A stretch of DNA of 7,008 nt from Candidatus Heimdallarchaeota archaeon (GCA_016839875.1 JAEOTK010000092.1:1-7008), one strand, 5' to 3'. Shown: positions 1 to 5,182, numbered from the stretch's first letter. A program made the numbers and translations. The notes: a model not told the origin generated them from the letters alone.

Positions 1-145
1 AATGTCATCTTCTTTCTTGAGGTGTTTTAATAATTTCATACTACTTTTAGAGTAACCTTTACAAGAGCGTGATATGATGTATAAACTGAAATATGACCCT
101 GATGAAGGAGATGGTGATATCCTACCTCCAGTATGGCTTCCTTAA
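1..145 (+). repeat. Duplicated leader + peptide block, copy A
   Basis: This block aligns without gaps to 2584-2728 (constant offset 2583). By hand count 128 of 145 bases match, and the first 32 bases are identical. The non-coding part (1-73) is at least as well conserved as the coding part, with 6 differences in 73 bases. The block is the 5' end of a duplicated cassette that continues into the downstream TPR gene. The leader probably holds the peptide promoter; a weak TTTTAATAAT box lies at 26-35. The left end may extend beyond the window. Confidence 0.9.
74..145 (+). CDS. 23-residue peptide of the DPDEGD/ILPPxWxP family, copy A
   Basis: Unrecognised micro-gene. The product begins MMYKLKY and continues with an acidic DPDEGD block, then ILPP, V, W, L and a terminal P. 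A TAA lies in frame at 53-55 with no ATG between, so the start is ATG 74 or ATG 77. GTGAT (69-73), an archaeal Shine-Dalgarno match, directly precedes ATG 74, so ATG 77 has the better spacing. Coding is supported by comparison with 2657-2728: seven of ten changed codons are synonymous, and frame, length and stop are kept. No signal peptide or hydrophobic segment is visible. The gene ends in its own T8 tract and is followed by a TPR-protein gene. It may be a signalling or regulatory peptide, a modified-peptide precursor or a small binding protein. Coding is fairly secure; function is unknown. Confidence 0.75.
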   Translation: MMYKLKYDPDEGDGDILPPVWLP

Positions 146-161
146 AATTGGAAGACCTCTC

Positions 162-169
162 TTTTTTTT
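162..169 (+). terminator. T-tract terminator after peptide copy A
   Basis: Eight consecutive T sit 16 bases after the peptide stop, within a pyrimidine-rich run. Archaeal RNA polymerase terminates on such tracts without needing a hairpin. An equivalent tract follows each of the three peptide genes, which suggests the peptides are made from their own short transcripts. Confidence 0.55.
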
Positions 170-194
170 CAAAGAATAAAATATCCAACTTTTT

Positions 195-216
195 CCTAGT
201 TTATAAATGAAAGTAA
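195..216 (+). promoter_or_regulatory. TATA-type promoter of TPR gene A
   Basis: TTTATAAAT (200-208) lies in a context, CCTAGTTTA-x-A-x-ATGAAAGTAA, shared with 2778-2799 upstream of the second TPR gene, while the bases between the two promoters and the peptide genes have diverged. Transcription would start near 230-235, leaving a leader of about 30 bases before ATG 265. Confidence 0.5.
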
Positions 217-264
217 GAATCTAAGTCTAGAAGGTAATTTCAGAGCCTAGTGATGATGAGTTAC

Positions 265-1845
265 ATGATATTAAAAGAACTACAAGAAAAAGTGAACCTT
301 ATAGATTCAAATGAAGAATTAGAAGTACAAATTTCTCACCTGAAAATTCTTGCATCTAATAATAGATCTGAAATAACTATTATTGAATTAATCAAAGAAT
401 ATATTTCTGTTGCGAATAGAATTAAGGATTACAAATCACGAGTAATTCTGGATGGGCTTTTGCTTTTGCAGTATGTTCAACAGCCTGATAAATTTGAGAA
501 ATCAAATCAAATACTCAAAGAAATGCAAAGCTTAGCCAGAAAAATTAACTTCACTGAAGGTTTAGCATTTTCTCATTCATTTTCTTGGTATATAGCTAAG
601 CAAAGCGGGAATAGTGAAAAAGGAAGGTATGAACTTAGAACAGCTGTACAATTGCTAGAAGATGCAAAGCAACCTGATGAATTTATTTTCCATTTCATAA
701 AATATGCTTATGCCATGGAAACATGGCTTGAAACAAGAGATATCAAAGTTGTTGAGATCTTTGAGAATTGTGCTAATTATTTCTATAAAGAAAATTTACA
801 TTACAGTTTGACTAGAACTTTAGTAGTTTTGATTATAATTTATCAACAAACACAAGATAAAGAAAAATCAATGAAAGCTATTCAGAAAATTCTAAGCAAT
901 TATAATTTCATTGAAATGATACCAAAAGAAATGAAAGCCTTGATTCATTATTTCATTGGAGTTGGACATAAATTAAATTTCAATCTACAAGAAGCTTTAG
1001 AACATCTTAAAGTATCACAAACTATATTTCAAAATATTTATGATAAAAGCATCTACTCAGGATATTATGTAACAAGTCTAGCCCATATAACAGAAACCTA
1101 TGCTCTGCAAGGACAACTAGAATCTGCTTCTAAAGTGATGAAAGAAATTCAAAAAATAATAGATGAAGGTATTGCCTTAAGAAATATTGATCCATTTAAT
1201 AAGCAACAAATAAAACACACTTTGAATCTTTCCAAATTTTACATATATTCAAGATTAAAATGTTTTCAAATCGATGAATTATATGAGTTAGCAGATAATA
1301 TTATTGGAAATATTGGAAAATTACACAGCAATGCAATGTTCTTTAGCGAATTTCTTTTGAATGCAAAACTAACAAAAGAGCAGTTAGAAGAAATAAAAGA
1401 TTTGAACAATCCTAGTACTAGAAGAGTTGAACACATTATTAATTTTCTAATTGAAAAAACAACTCGCATGGATGAAAAGCAAATTATGAAATGTATATCC
1501 GCATTAAAAAAGAGACCTGTTGAAGAGAGGATGACCTTTACTGAGAAAGCTTTTGCTGATCTACTTGCTGCTCAAGAGTACTACAGAATTAATCGTTTTG
1601 CTGAAATATCTCCACTATTAAGGAAATACGAAAATAACTTGCATAAAATTGAAGTTCTCGAAATGCGAGTATTCATGGAAGCCTTTATACAAGTTGGAGC
1701 TTACAAGAACGGTGATCCATTAGGACCAGCATTGCAATATATGGCTATTAAGAAATGCAGATTGTATGGATTTAGTAGGTTAGAGAATAATCTATTAGAT
1801 TATCTCAATATGCAAAGAAATGATGCACAAAGACTATTAACATAG
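265..1845 (+). CDS. TPR-like helical repeat protein, cassette A (526 aa)
   Basis: All-helical protein with TPR-type repeats, best seen at residues about 225-257 (IHYFIG...NFNLQEALEHL) and 270-301 (ETYALQGQLESA). No N-terminal helix-turn-helix, signal peptide, membrane segment or enzymatic motif is apparent, so a cytoplasmic scaffold or peptide/protein receptor is likely. Earlier in-frame starts exist (GTG 250, ATG 253, ATG 256). ATG 265 is chosen because it matches the start of the paralogue at 2853 (526 against 525 residues) and has GTGAT at 250-254 as a possible ribosome site. The last ~104 residues are 89% identical to the paralogue, against about 50% in the central repeats. The gene follows a 23-residue peptide gene and converges on the cupin gene 17 bases away. 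By analogy with RRNPP/Rap receptors it may bind the neighbouring peptide; that is inference. Confidence 0.85.
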   Translation: MILKELQEKVNLIDSNEELEVQISHLKILASNNRSEITIIELIKEYISVANRIKDYKSRVILDGLLLLQYVQQPDKFEKSNQILKEMQSLARKINFTEGLAFSHSFSWYIAKQSGNSEKGRYELRTAVQLLEDAKQPDEFIFHFIKYAYAMETWLETRDIKVVEIFENCANYFYKENLHYSLTRTLVVLIIIYQQTQDKEKSMKAIQKILSNYNFIEMIPKEMKALIHYFIGVGHKLNFNLQEALEHLKVSQTIFQNIYDKSIYSGYYVTSLAHITETYALQGQLESASKVMKEIQKIIDEGIALRNIDPFNKQQIKHTLNLSKFYIYSRLKCFQIDELYELADNIIGNIGKLHSNAMFFSEFLLNAKLTKEQLEEIKDLNNPSTRRVEHIINFLIEKTTRMDEKQIMKCISALKKRPVEERMTFTEKAFADLLAAQEYYRINRFAEISPLLRKYENNLHKIEVLEMRVFMEAFIQVGAYKNGDPLGPALQYMAIKKCRLYGFSRLENNLLDYLNMQRNDAQRLLT

Positions 1846-1862
1846 AAAAGAAACTTCTTCTC

Positions 1863-2198
1863 TCATTTCTTTATTTTGTATCTGTCTTTATCTGCAAAAA
1901 ACTCCATACTAGCATAACCCGCAGATATCTTGGCTGAATGCGTTTCTCCTTCTAGAATATAGAAGCGATCTCCTTTACCGTAAATCTGTTCCTTTTCCTC
2001 TACAGTTAAAGCTATTTTCCCTTCTAGAACTATTCCCCACTGTGCTCCATGAAAATGAGCCGGAACCTCTACATCCTGACTGAAGTGCATGAAAACAATT
2101 TGATGATTCTTGTCTTGGGATAAAAAGGCTGTAATTCCAGGTATGAGGATATCTGCTTCTGGTAATTCTCTTATTGCTTCAGGAAATATCTTTTTCAT
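1863..2198 (-). CDS. Small single-domain cupin protein (111 aa)
   Basis: A single cupin beta-barrel. Motif 1 is VPAHFHGAQWGIVLEG (residues 45-60), with metal-binding His48 and His50; Gln53 stands where the family usually has Glu. Motif 2 is GDRFYILEGETH (76-87), with His87. Such small cupins bind a divalent metal and act as isomerases, dioxygenases or small-molecule sensors; the substrate cannot be read from sequence. The open frame extends upstream to 2309, but ATG 2198 is preferred: the cupin domain begins soon after it, and a strong TATA box (minus strand, 2235-2227) lies about 33 bases upstream, inside the longer version. This implies an almost leaderless mRNA. The gene lies convergent with TPR gene A and divergent from the solo peptide gene, between the two peptide/TPR cassettes. 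Cupin assignment is firm; the role is unknown. Confidence 0.85.
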   Translation of the reverse strand: MKKIFPEAIRELPEADILIPGITAFLSQDKNHQIVFMHFSQDVEVPAHFHGAQWGIVLEGKIALTVEEKEQIYGKGDRFYILEGETHSAKISAGYASMEFFADKDRYKIKK

Positions 2199-2226
2199 GA
2201 TAATCAGCTGTTGTTTGAAATTGTTG

Positions 2227-2235
2227 TTTATAAAT
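2227..2235 (-). promoter_or_regulatory. TATA box of the cupin gene
   Basis: The minus strand reads AAAATTTATAAAC here, centred about 33 bases before ATG 2198. This is the spacing expected for an archaeal TATA box driving an mRNA with a very short leader. It argues against the longer open frame that would start at 2309. Confidence 0.5.
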
Positions 2236-2318
2236 TTTGATGAGAAGGGAAAAGATATCTTAGCTAATTGAAGGATAGGCTGCTGATCAAAAATCGACCA
2301 GCAAAACAAACGAGAATA

Positions 2319-2354
2319 ATCTTACCACAGAAAAAAAAATTATCGTGGTAAGAT
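2319..2354. promoter_or_regulatory. 10-bp inverted repeat, possible operator
   Basis: ATCTTACCAC (2319-2328) and GTGGTAAGAT (2345-2354) are perfect inverted repeats around a 16-base A-rich spacer. The element lies between the divergent cupin and solo peptide genes, upstream of both promoters. It could be a two-site operator for a dimeric regulator or an RNA hairpin. No matching gene end is adjacent that would make it a terminator. Confidence 0.45.
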
Positions 2355-2421
2355 ACTACAAAATGTTTTCTTTTCGCGATTTTTGCAAAATCCAAAGTAT
2401 GTCTCTCTTTTTCCTTTAGAG

Positions 2422-2438
2422 TTTATGAACAATTGTTC
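2422..2438 (+). promoter_or_regulatory. Promoter of solo peptide gene with 12-bp palindrome
   Basis: A weak TATA-like TTTATGAA (2422-2429) overlaps the perfect 12-bp palindrome GAACAATTGTTC (2427-2438). The palindrome would sit between the TATA box and the expected transcription start near 2450, the usual position of an archaeal repressor operator. The other two peptide genes lack it. A second palindrome, TTTTGCAAAA, lies further upstream at 2381-2390. Confidence 0.4.
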
Positions 2439-2472
2439 TACTAAGAAGATAACAACTACAAAGTGATAAACA

Positions 2473-2538
2473 ATGAATCATTTAGACCCTGATGAAGGCG
2501 ATGAAGACATTCTGCCCCCTGGATGGTCTCCAGGTTAA
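2473..2538 (+). CDS. 21-residue solo peptide of the DPDEGD/ILPPxWxP family
   Basis: Third and most divergent member: MNHL, then DPDEGDEDILPPGW, then SPG. It keeps the DPDEGD, ILPP, W and P positions but has a shorter N terminus (no YKLKY) and one extra C-terminal Gly. A stop (TAA 2467-2469) immediately precedes the frame, so ATG 2473 is the only sensible start. GTGAT (2463-2467) is a well-spaced Shine-Dalgarno match. A T7 tract follows the stop. Unlike the other two copies it has no TPR gene directly downstream; the next gene is peptide copy B. Its upstream region is unrelated to theirs and carries a palindrome, suggesting separate regulation. It could be a competing, antagonistic or differently timed ligand for the neighbouring TPR proteins. 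That is speculation; only family membership is visible. Confidence 0.7.
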   Translation: MNHLDPDEGDEDILPPGWSPG

Positions 2539-2556
2539 GAAATTCTTCTTTTCTTC

Positions 2557-2563
2557 TTTTTTT
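2557..2563 (+). terminator. T-tract terminator after solo peptide gene
   Basis: Seven T within a pyrimidine-only stretch (2543-2567) begin 19 bases after the peptide stop. This fits archaeal T-tract termination and separates the solo peptide from the next cassette. Confidence 0.5.
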
Positions 2564-2583
2564 CCTTTAAATTTTGAAAATCG

Positions 2584-2728
2584 AATGTCATCTTCTTTCT
2601 TGAGGTGTTTTAATATTTTCTTTCTACTTTTAGAATAACCCTTACAAGAGTGTGATATGATGTACAAACTAAAATACGATCCTGATGAAGGAGATGACGG
2701 TATTTTACCTCCTGCATGGCTTCCTTAA
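2584..2728 (+). repeat. Duplicated leader + peptide block, copy B
   Basis: Ungapped match to 1-145 (128 of 145 bases by hand count). The leader at 2584-2615 is identical to 1-32. It begins 20 bases after the solo peptide's T-tract, so the block boundary is sharp. A TTTTAATATT box at 2609-2618 may be the peptide promoter. Confidence 0.9.
2657..2728 (+). CDS. 23-residue peptide of the DPDEGD/ILPPxWxP family, copy B
   Basis: Near twin of the peptide at 74-145: MMYKLKY, DPDEGD, DG, ILPP, A, W, L, P. It differs from copy A at only three residues (14, 15 and 20), while seven other codons changed silently, the pattern of a protein-coding gene under purifying selection. TAA at 2636-2638 closes the frame upstream, and GTGAT (2652-2656) precedes tandem ATGs at 2657 and 2660. 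The gene ends in a T9 tract, then the promoter and start of TPR gene B follow 124 bases after its stop. No signal sequence is visible, so if it acts between cells, export or processing is unexplained. Function is unknown. Confidence 0.75.
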   Translation: MMYKLKYDPDEGDDGILPPAWLP

Positions 2729-2742
2729 AAAGGCAAGCTATC

Positions 2743-2751
2743 TTTTTTTTT
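2743..2751 (+). terminator. T-tract terminator after peptide copy B
   Basis: Nine consecutive T begin 14 bases after the peptide stop, matching in position the T8 tract of cassette A although the surrounding bases have diverged. Retention of the tract supports a functional terminator between peptide and TPR gene. Confidence 0.55.
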
Positions 2752-2777
2752 CCTTATATTCTAGAGATGGATATTTA

Positions 2778-2799
2778 CCTAGTTTAAATATGAAAGTAA
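2778..2799 (+). promoter_or_regulatory. TATA-type promoter of TPR gene B
   Basis: TTTAAATAT (2783-2791), preceded by ACCTAG and followed by GAAAGTAA, matches the element at 195-216 at the same 2583-base offset. The expected transcription start is about 2812, giving a leader of about 40 bases before ATG 2853. Confidence 0.5.
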
Positions 2800-2852
2800 A
2801 AATTAAAGTGTGGGAAACTACTTTCCACAACTTTGGAAGAATGGTCTAAATA

Positions 2853-4430
2853 ATGCTGGAAGAATTACAGAAGGATATTACTCAAATAAAATCAAAGGAT
2901 GAATTAGACGAAGTATTATCTCGATTAAAGATTCTTGCTTCTAACAGAAGATCAGATAAAATCGTAATTATGATTATCAAGAATTGCATCAATGTAGCAA
3001 ATCAATTTAAAGATTTCAAATCTAGGGTGATTCTAGAGGGGCTATTAATTTTACAGTTTATTCAACAACCAGATCAATTGGAAAGGTCAGAGAAACTTCT
3101 TAATAAAATGCAATCATTAGCAAGAAAAATCAGGTATAAGGAAGGATTAGCTTTCTCTTCTTCTTTTTCTTGGTATTTAGCTAAGATGAAAGGGAAAGAC
3201 GAAGAAGGAAGAAATGAAATTCATAAAGCAATCGATTTAATTGAACAAACATTTCAACCTGATAGATTTATCTTTCACTTCATAAAGTACACTTATGCAA
3301 TAGAAATATGGCTTTCAAAAAAAGATATCAGGGCTATAGAAATTCTTGAAAATTGTTTTATCTATTTCTTCGAAAATAAGCTTTATCATAGTTTGATAAT
3401 GTCTCTTGGTATCCTGATTATAATTTTTCAGCAAACCCAAAATAAAGAAGAATCGATGAAACTAATAAGAAAAATTCTTAGGAAAAGAGATCTCTTACTT
3501 GAAATTCCACAAGAGATAAGATCAAACATCTATTTCTTTATCGGGTTTATTCATGAATTGAATTTCAATCTTGGAGAAGCAGAGAAACATCTACTAGAAG
3601 CAAAAGAAATGTTAAAGCCAATTTACAAGACTAGTATTTATTCAGGTTACTACATAACAGCTCTCTCTTATCTTACTTCGACTTTTGCTCTACAAGGCAA
3701 GCTAGAGTTAGCTCTTAGACAAATGAGAGAAGTAGAAGAATTGATAGAAGAAGGAATCGCTACAAAAAATCTGGATTCTTTCAATAAAAATCAGTTGAAG
3801 CACATCTTTTATTTTACGAAATTCTATATTTATTCAAGATTACAGAACTTTCAAGTTGAGGATTTACATGAATTAGTACAATCTATCCTTAATAATATCG
3901 ATAAATATCAAAGTAATGCAATGTTCTTCAGTGAATTTCTTCTAAATGCAAACCTAACAAAAGAGCAGTTAACCGAAATAAAAAACTTGAACAATTCTAG
4001 TACTAGAAGAGTAGAACACATCATTAATTTCCTAATTGAGAAAGAAACAGATATGGATGAAAAACAAATTATGAGAAGTATATCCTCATTAAAAAGAAGG
4101 ACTGTTGAAGATAGGATGACTTTTACAGAGAAAGCTTTTGCTGATTTACTTGCAGCTAAGGAATATTATAAAATCAAACGTTTTGCTGAAATCTCTCCAT
4201 TGTTAAGGAAATACGAAAATAACTTGCATAAAATTGAAGTTCTTGAAATGCGTGTATTTATGGAAGCTTTCATCCAAGTCGGTGCTTACAAGAACGGTGA
4301 TCCATTAGGACCAGCATTGCAATATATGGCTATAAAGAAGTGTAGGAAATATGGATTTAGCAGATTGGAGGATAATTTGTTAAATTATCTTAGTATGCAA
4401 AGAAATGATGCACTTCTGTCATTAGCTTAA
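2853..4430 (+). CDS. TPR-like helical repeat protein, cassette B (525 aa)
   Basis: Paralogue of the protein at 265-1845, collinear over its full length with one single-residue gap near the N terminus. TPR-like helices are clearest around NIYFFIG...NFNLGEAEKHL and STFALQGKLELAL. No DNA-binding domain, membrane helix or enzyme signature is seen. The central repeats are about 50% identical to copy A (43 of 86 positions over one stretch), while the C-terminal ~104 residues are 89% identical, including a 56-residue run without change. This suggests a divergent recognition surface and a fixed output or partner-binding surface. ATG 2853 is the first start after an upstream stop; no clear Shine-Dalgarno sequence is visible. 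A 6-bp stem follows the stop. Binding of the adjacent peptide is a hypothesis from gene order and from known TPR peptide receptors. Confidence 0.85.
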   Translation: MLEELQKDITQIKSKDELDEVLSRLKILASNRRSDKIVIMIIKNCINVANQFKDFKSRVILEGLLILQFIQQPDQLERSEKLLNKMQSLARKIRYKEGLAFSSSFSWYLAKMKGKDEEGRNEIHKAIDLIEQTFQPDRFIFHFIKYTYAIEIWLSKKDIRAIEILENCFIYFFENKLYHSLIMSLGILIIIFQQTQNKEESMKLIRKILRKRDLLLEIPQEIRSNIYFFIGFIHELNFNLGEAEKHLLEAKEMLKPIYKTSIYSGYYITALSYLTSTFALQGKLELALRQMREVEELIEEGIATKNLDSFNKNQLKHIFYFTKFYIYSRLQNFQVEDLHELVQSILNNIDKYQSNAMFFSEFLLNANLTKEQLTEIKNLNNSSTRRVEHIINFLIEKETDMDEKQIMRSISSLKRRTVEDRMTFTEKAFADLLAAKEYYKIKRFAEISPLLRKYENNLHKIEVLEMRVFMEAFIQVGAYKNGDPLGPALQYMAIKKCRKYGFSRLEDNLLNYLSMQRNDALLSLA

Positions 4431-4434
4431 ACTA

Positions 4435-4454
4435 GGAACCATTCTTAAGGTTCT
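4435..4454 (+). terminator. Weak stem-loop after TPR gene B
   Basis: GGAACC (4435-4440) pairs with GGTTCT (4449-4454), one pair being G-U, around an 8-base loop starting 4 bases after the TPR stop. The following bases are T-rich but have no long T run, so this may be a weak terminator or an mRNA 3'-end stabiliser. Confidence 0.3.
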
Positions 4455-4492
4455 CGTATTTCTTGTAATCTTATGTTTCCTTTTAAGAAAAA

Positions 4493-4513
4493 TTTATATC
4501 CTTCTTCTGAAGG
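4493..4513 (+). promoter_or_regulatory. Promoter of TM2 gene with adjacent inverted repeat
   Basis: TTTATATC (4493-4500), preceded by purine-rich AAGAAAAA (a BRE-like context), is a plausible TATA box. CCTTC-TTCT-GAAGG (4500-4513) follows at once and forms a 5-bp inverted repeat between the TATA box and the expected transcription start near 4520, so it could be an operator. Confidence 0.4.
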
Positions 4514-4596
4514 AAAGACTACTAGTTGAAATTCTCATTCATTCTTAACTGAGAGAAATGAAGAGATCTTCAACTCATTCGAAAACAGGTGAAAAA

Positions 4597-4815
4597 ATGT
4601 CAAATGTATCTGATCGAAGCAGACTCGTCGCATTCTTATTATGTTGGTTTCTTGGATATCTTGGTATCCACCGATTTTACGTAGGTAAAACTGGTACAGG
4701 GATACTCTATCTTCTAACTGTAGGAATCTTCGGCATAGGAATTTTCATAGACTGGATAGTCATATTGGTTGGTGGATTCAAGGACGACCAAGGAAGAACA
4801 CTTACTAATTGGTAA
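4597..4815 (+). CDS. TM2 domain membrane protein (72 aa)
   Basis: Small integral membrane protein of the TM2 family. Helix 1 spans about residues 10-24, the short conserved turn HRFYVGKTGTG about 25-35, and helix 2 about 36-59, including Asp52 in the conserved IDWI segment. The length is typical. An upstream ATG at 4558 would add 13 residues, but ATG 4597 has a strong Shine-Dalgarno sequence, AGGTGA (4587-4592), four bases away, and the family usually starts close to helix 1. TM2 proteins occur across all domains of life; in most prokaryotes their role is undefined. The gene has its own probable promoter and a T7 tract, so it looks monocistronic. No functional link to the upstream peptide/TPR cassette is visible beyond proximity. 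Confidence 0.88.
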   Translation: MSNVSDRSRLVAFLLCWFLGYLGIHRFYVGKTGTGILYLLTVGIFGIGIFIDWIVILVGGFKDDQGRTLTNW

Positions 4816-4830
4816 TTATCCAAATCTCTC

Positions 4831-4837
4831 TTTTTTT
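4831..4837 (+). terminator. T-tract terminator after TM2 gene
   Basis: Seven T inside a pyrimidine run (CTCTCTTTTTTTCTTT) lie 15 bases after the TM2 stop, in the pattern of an archaeal intrinsic terminator. Confidence 0.5.
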
Positions 4838-5062
4838 CTTTGAATTTTGTAGTTTTTCTCAAACTGACCCTCAATCAGTACCAGTTTTGTATTGGGAAGC
4901 CATCAAGTAGCCCAGAAATCAAAGTTTCGGTTATTTAAGTGAAATATACTTAAGCTTAAAAAAGTGCTCTAGAATGAGATTATTGGCTTCTAAATAATTT
5001 AGTTTCAAAATCTACAAATTCTGGTGTCAATTATTTTCTATTGAAGTTTTAGGTTTAATTAC
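4838..5062. other. Intergenic stretch without a recognisable gene
   Basis: I find no convincing reading frame on either strand: stops are frequent and no ribosome site precedes an ATG. Two small inverted repeats stand out: ACTGA/TCAGT (4863-4879, 7-base spacer) and TTAAGT/ACTTAA (4936-4954, 7-base spacer). Neither has a T-tract. They could be regulator sites for the RNA or zinc-ribbon gene downstream, or chance. Confidence 0.4.
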
Positions 5063-5157
5063 TATTATATTACTAGAACTTCGAGGGTGGTGATAGTTAA
5101 GCTCTGCTAATCAATTTTAGTTGAGGTGAAAGAGGGTCCCTCCCTTTCTTTTTTTTG
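5063..5157 (+). ncRNA. Candidate small RNA with hairpin/T-tract end
   Basis: A TATA-like TATTATAT (5063-5070) is followed 15-20 bases later by an unusually G-rich segment (GAGGGTGGTGATAG, from about 5083) in AT-rich surroundings. GAGG/CCTC (5132-5142) then leads into eight T (5149-5156), a good terminator. The implied transcript of about 60-70 bases encodes no plausible peptide. It is not a tRNA and lacks clear C/D boxes: GTGATAG is only a poor box C and no CTGA lies near the end. The terminator is the firmest part; the RNA itself is conjecture. Confidence 0.3.
5132..5156 (+). terminator. GC hairpin plus T8 terminator
   Basis: GAGG-GTC-CCTC is followed by CCTTTC and eight consecutive T. It is one of the most GC-rich spots outside the rRNA. 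It ends whatever is transcribed from the preceding non-coding region, because the TM2 gene already has its own T-tract more than 300 bases upstream. Confidence 0.5.
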
Positions 5158-5182
5158 TAAACCCATTGATACTTTGGAAAGA

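Noticed and set aside
1266..1469. Minus-strand open frame inside TPR gene A
   Set aside because: Shadow of a well-supported coding gene; no independent signals.
2199..2309. N-terminal extension of the cupin protein up to 2309
   Set aside because: The region contains the cupin TATA box (2227-2235) and encodes no part of the cupin fold; ATG 2198 is the better start.
2482..2667. Minus-strand open frame of 61 codons
   Set aside because: Antisense across the solo peptide gene, its terminator and the start of peptide copy B; no ribosome site or domain, and low-complexity Lys/Glu content from the T-tracts.
1..4430. Insertion sequence or transposon explaining the duplication
   Set aside because: No transposase, no terminal inverted repeats and no target-site duplication found around the cassettes; ordinary tandem duplication suffices.
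4860..4907. Frame reading DPQ...YW after the TM2 gene, considered as a fourth peptide copy
   Set aside because: No start codon, no DEGD or ILPP motif and no ribosome site; the likeness is only a DP and a W.
5083..5157. C/D-box guide RNA, SRP RNA or RNase P RNA
   Set aside because: No proper box C plus box D, too short for the others, and none of their conserved motifs are visible; left as an unclassified candidate.
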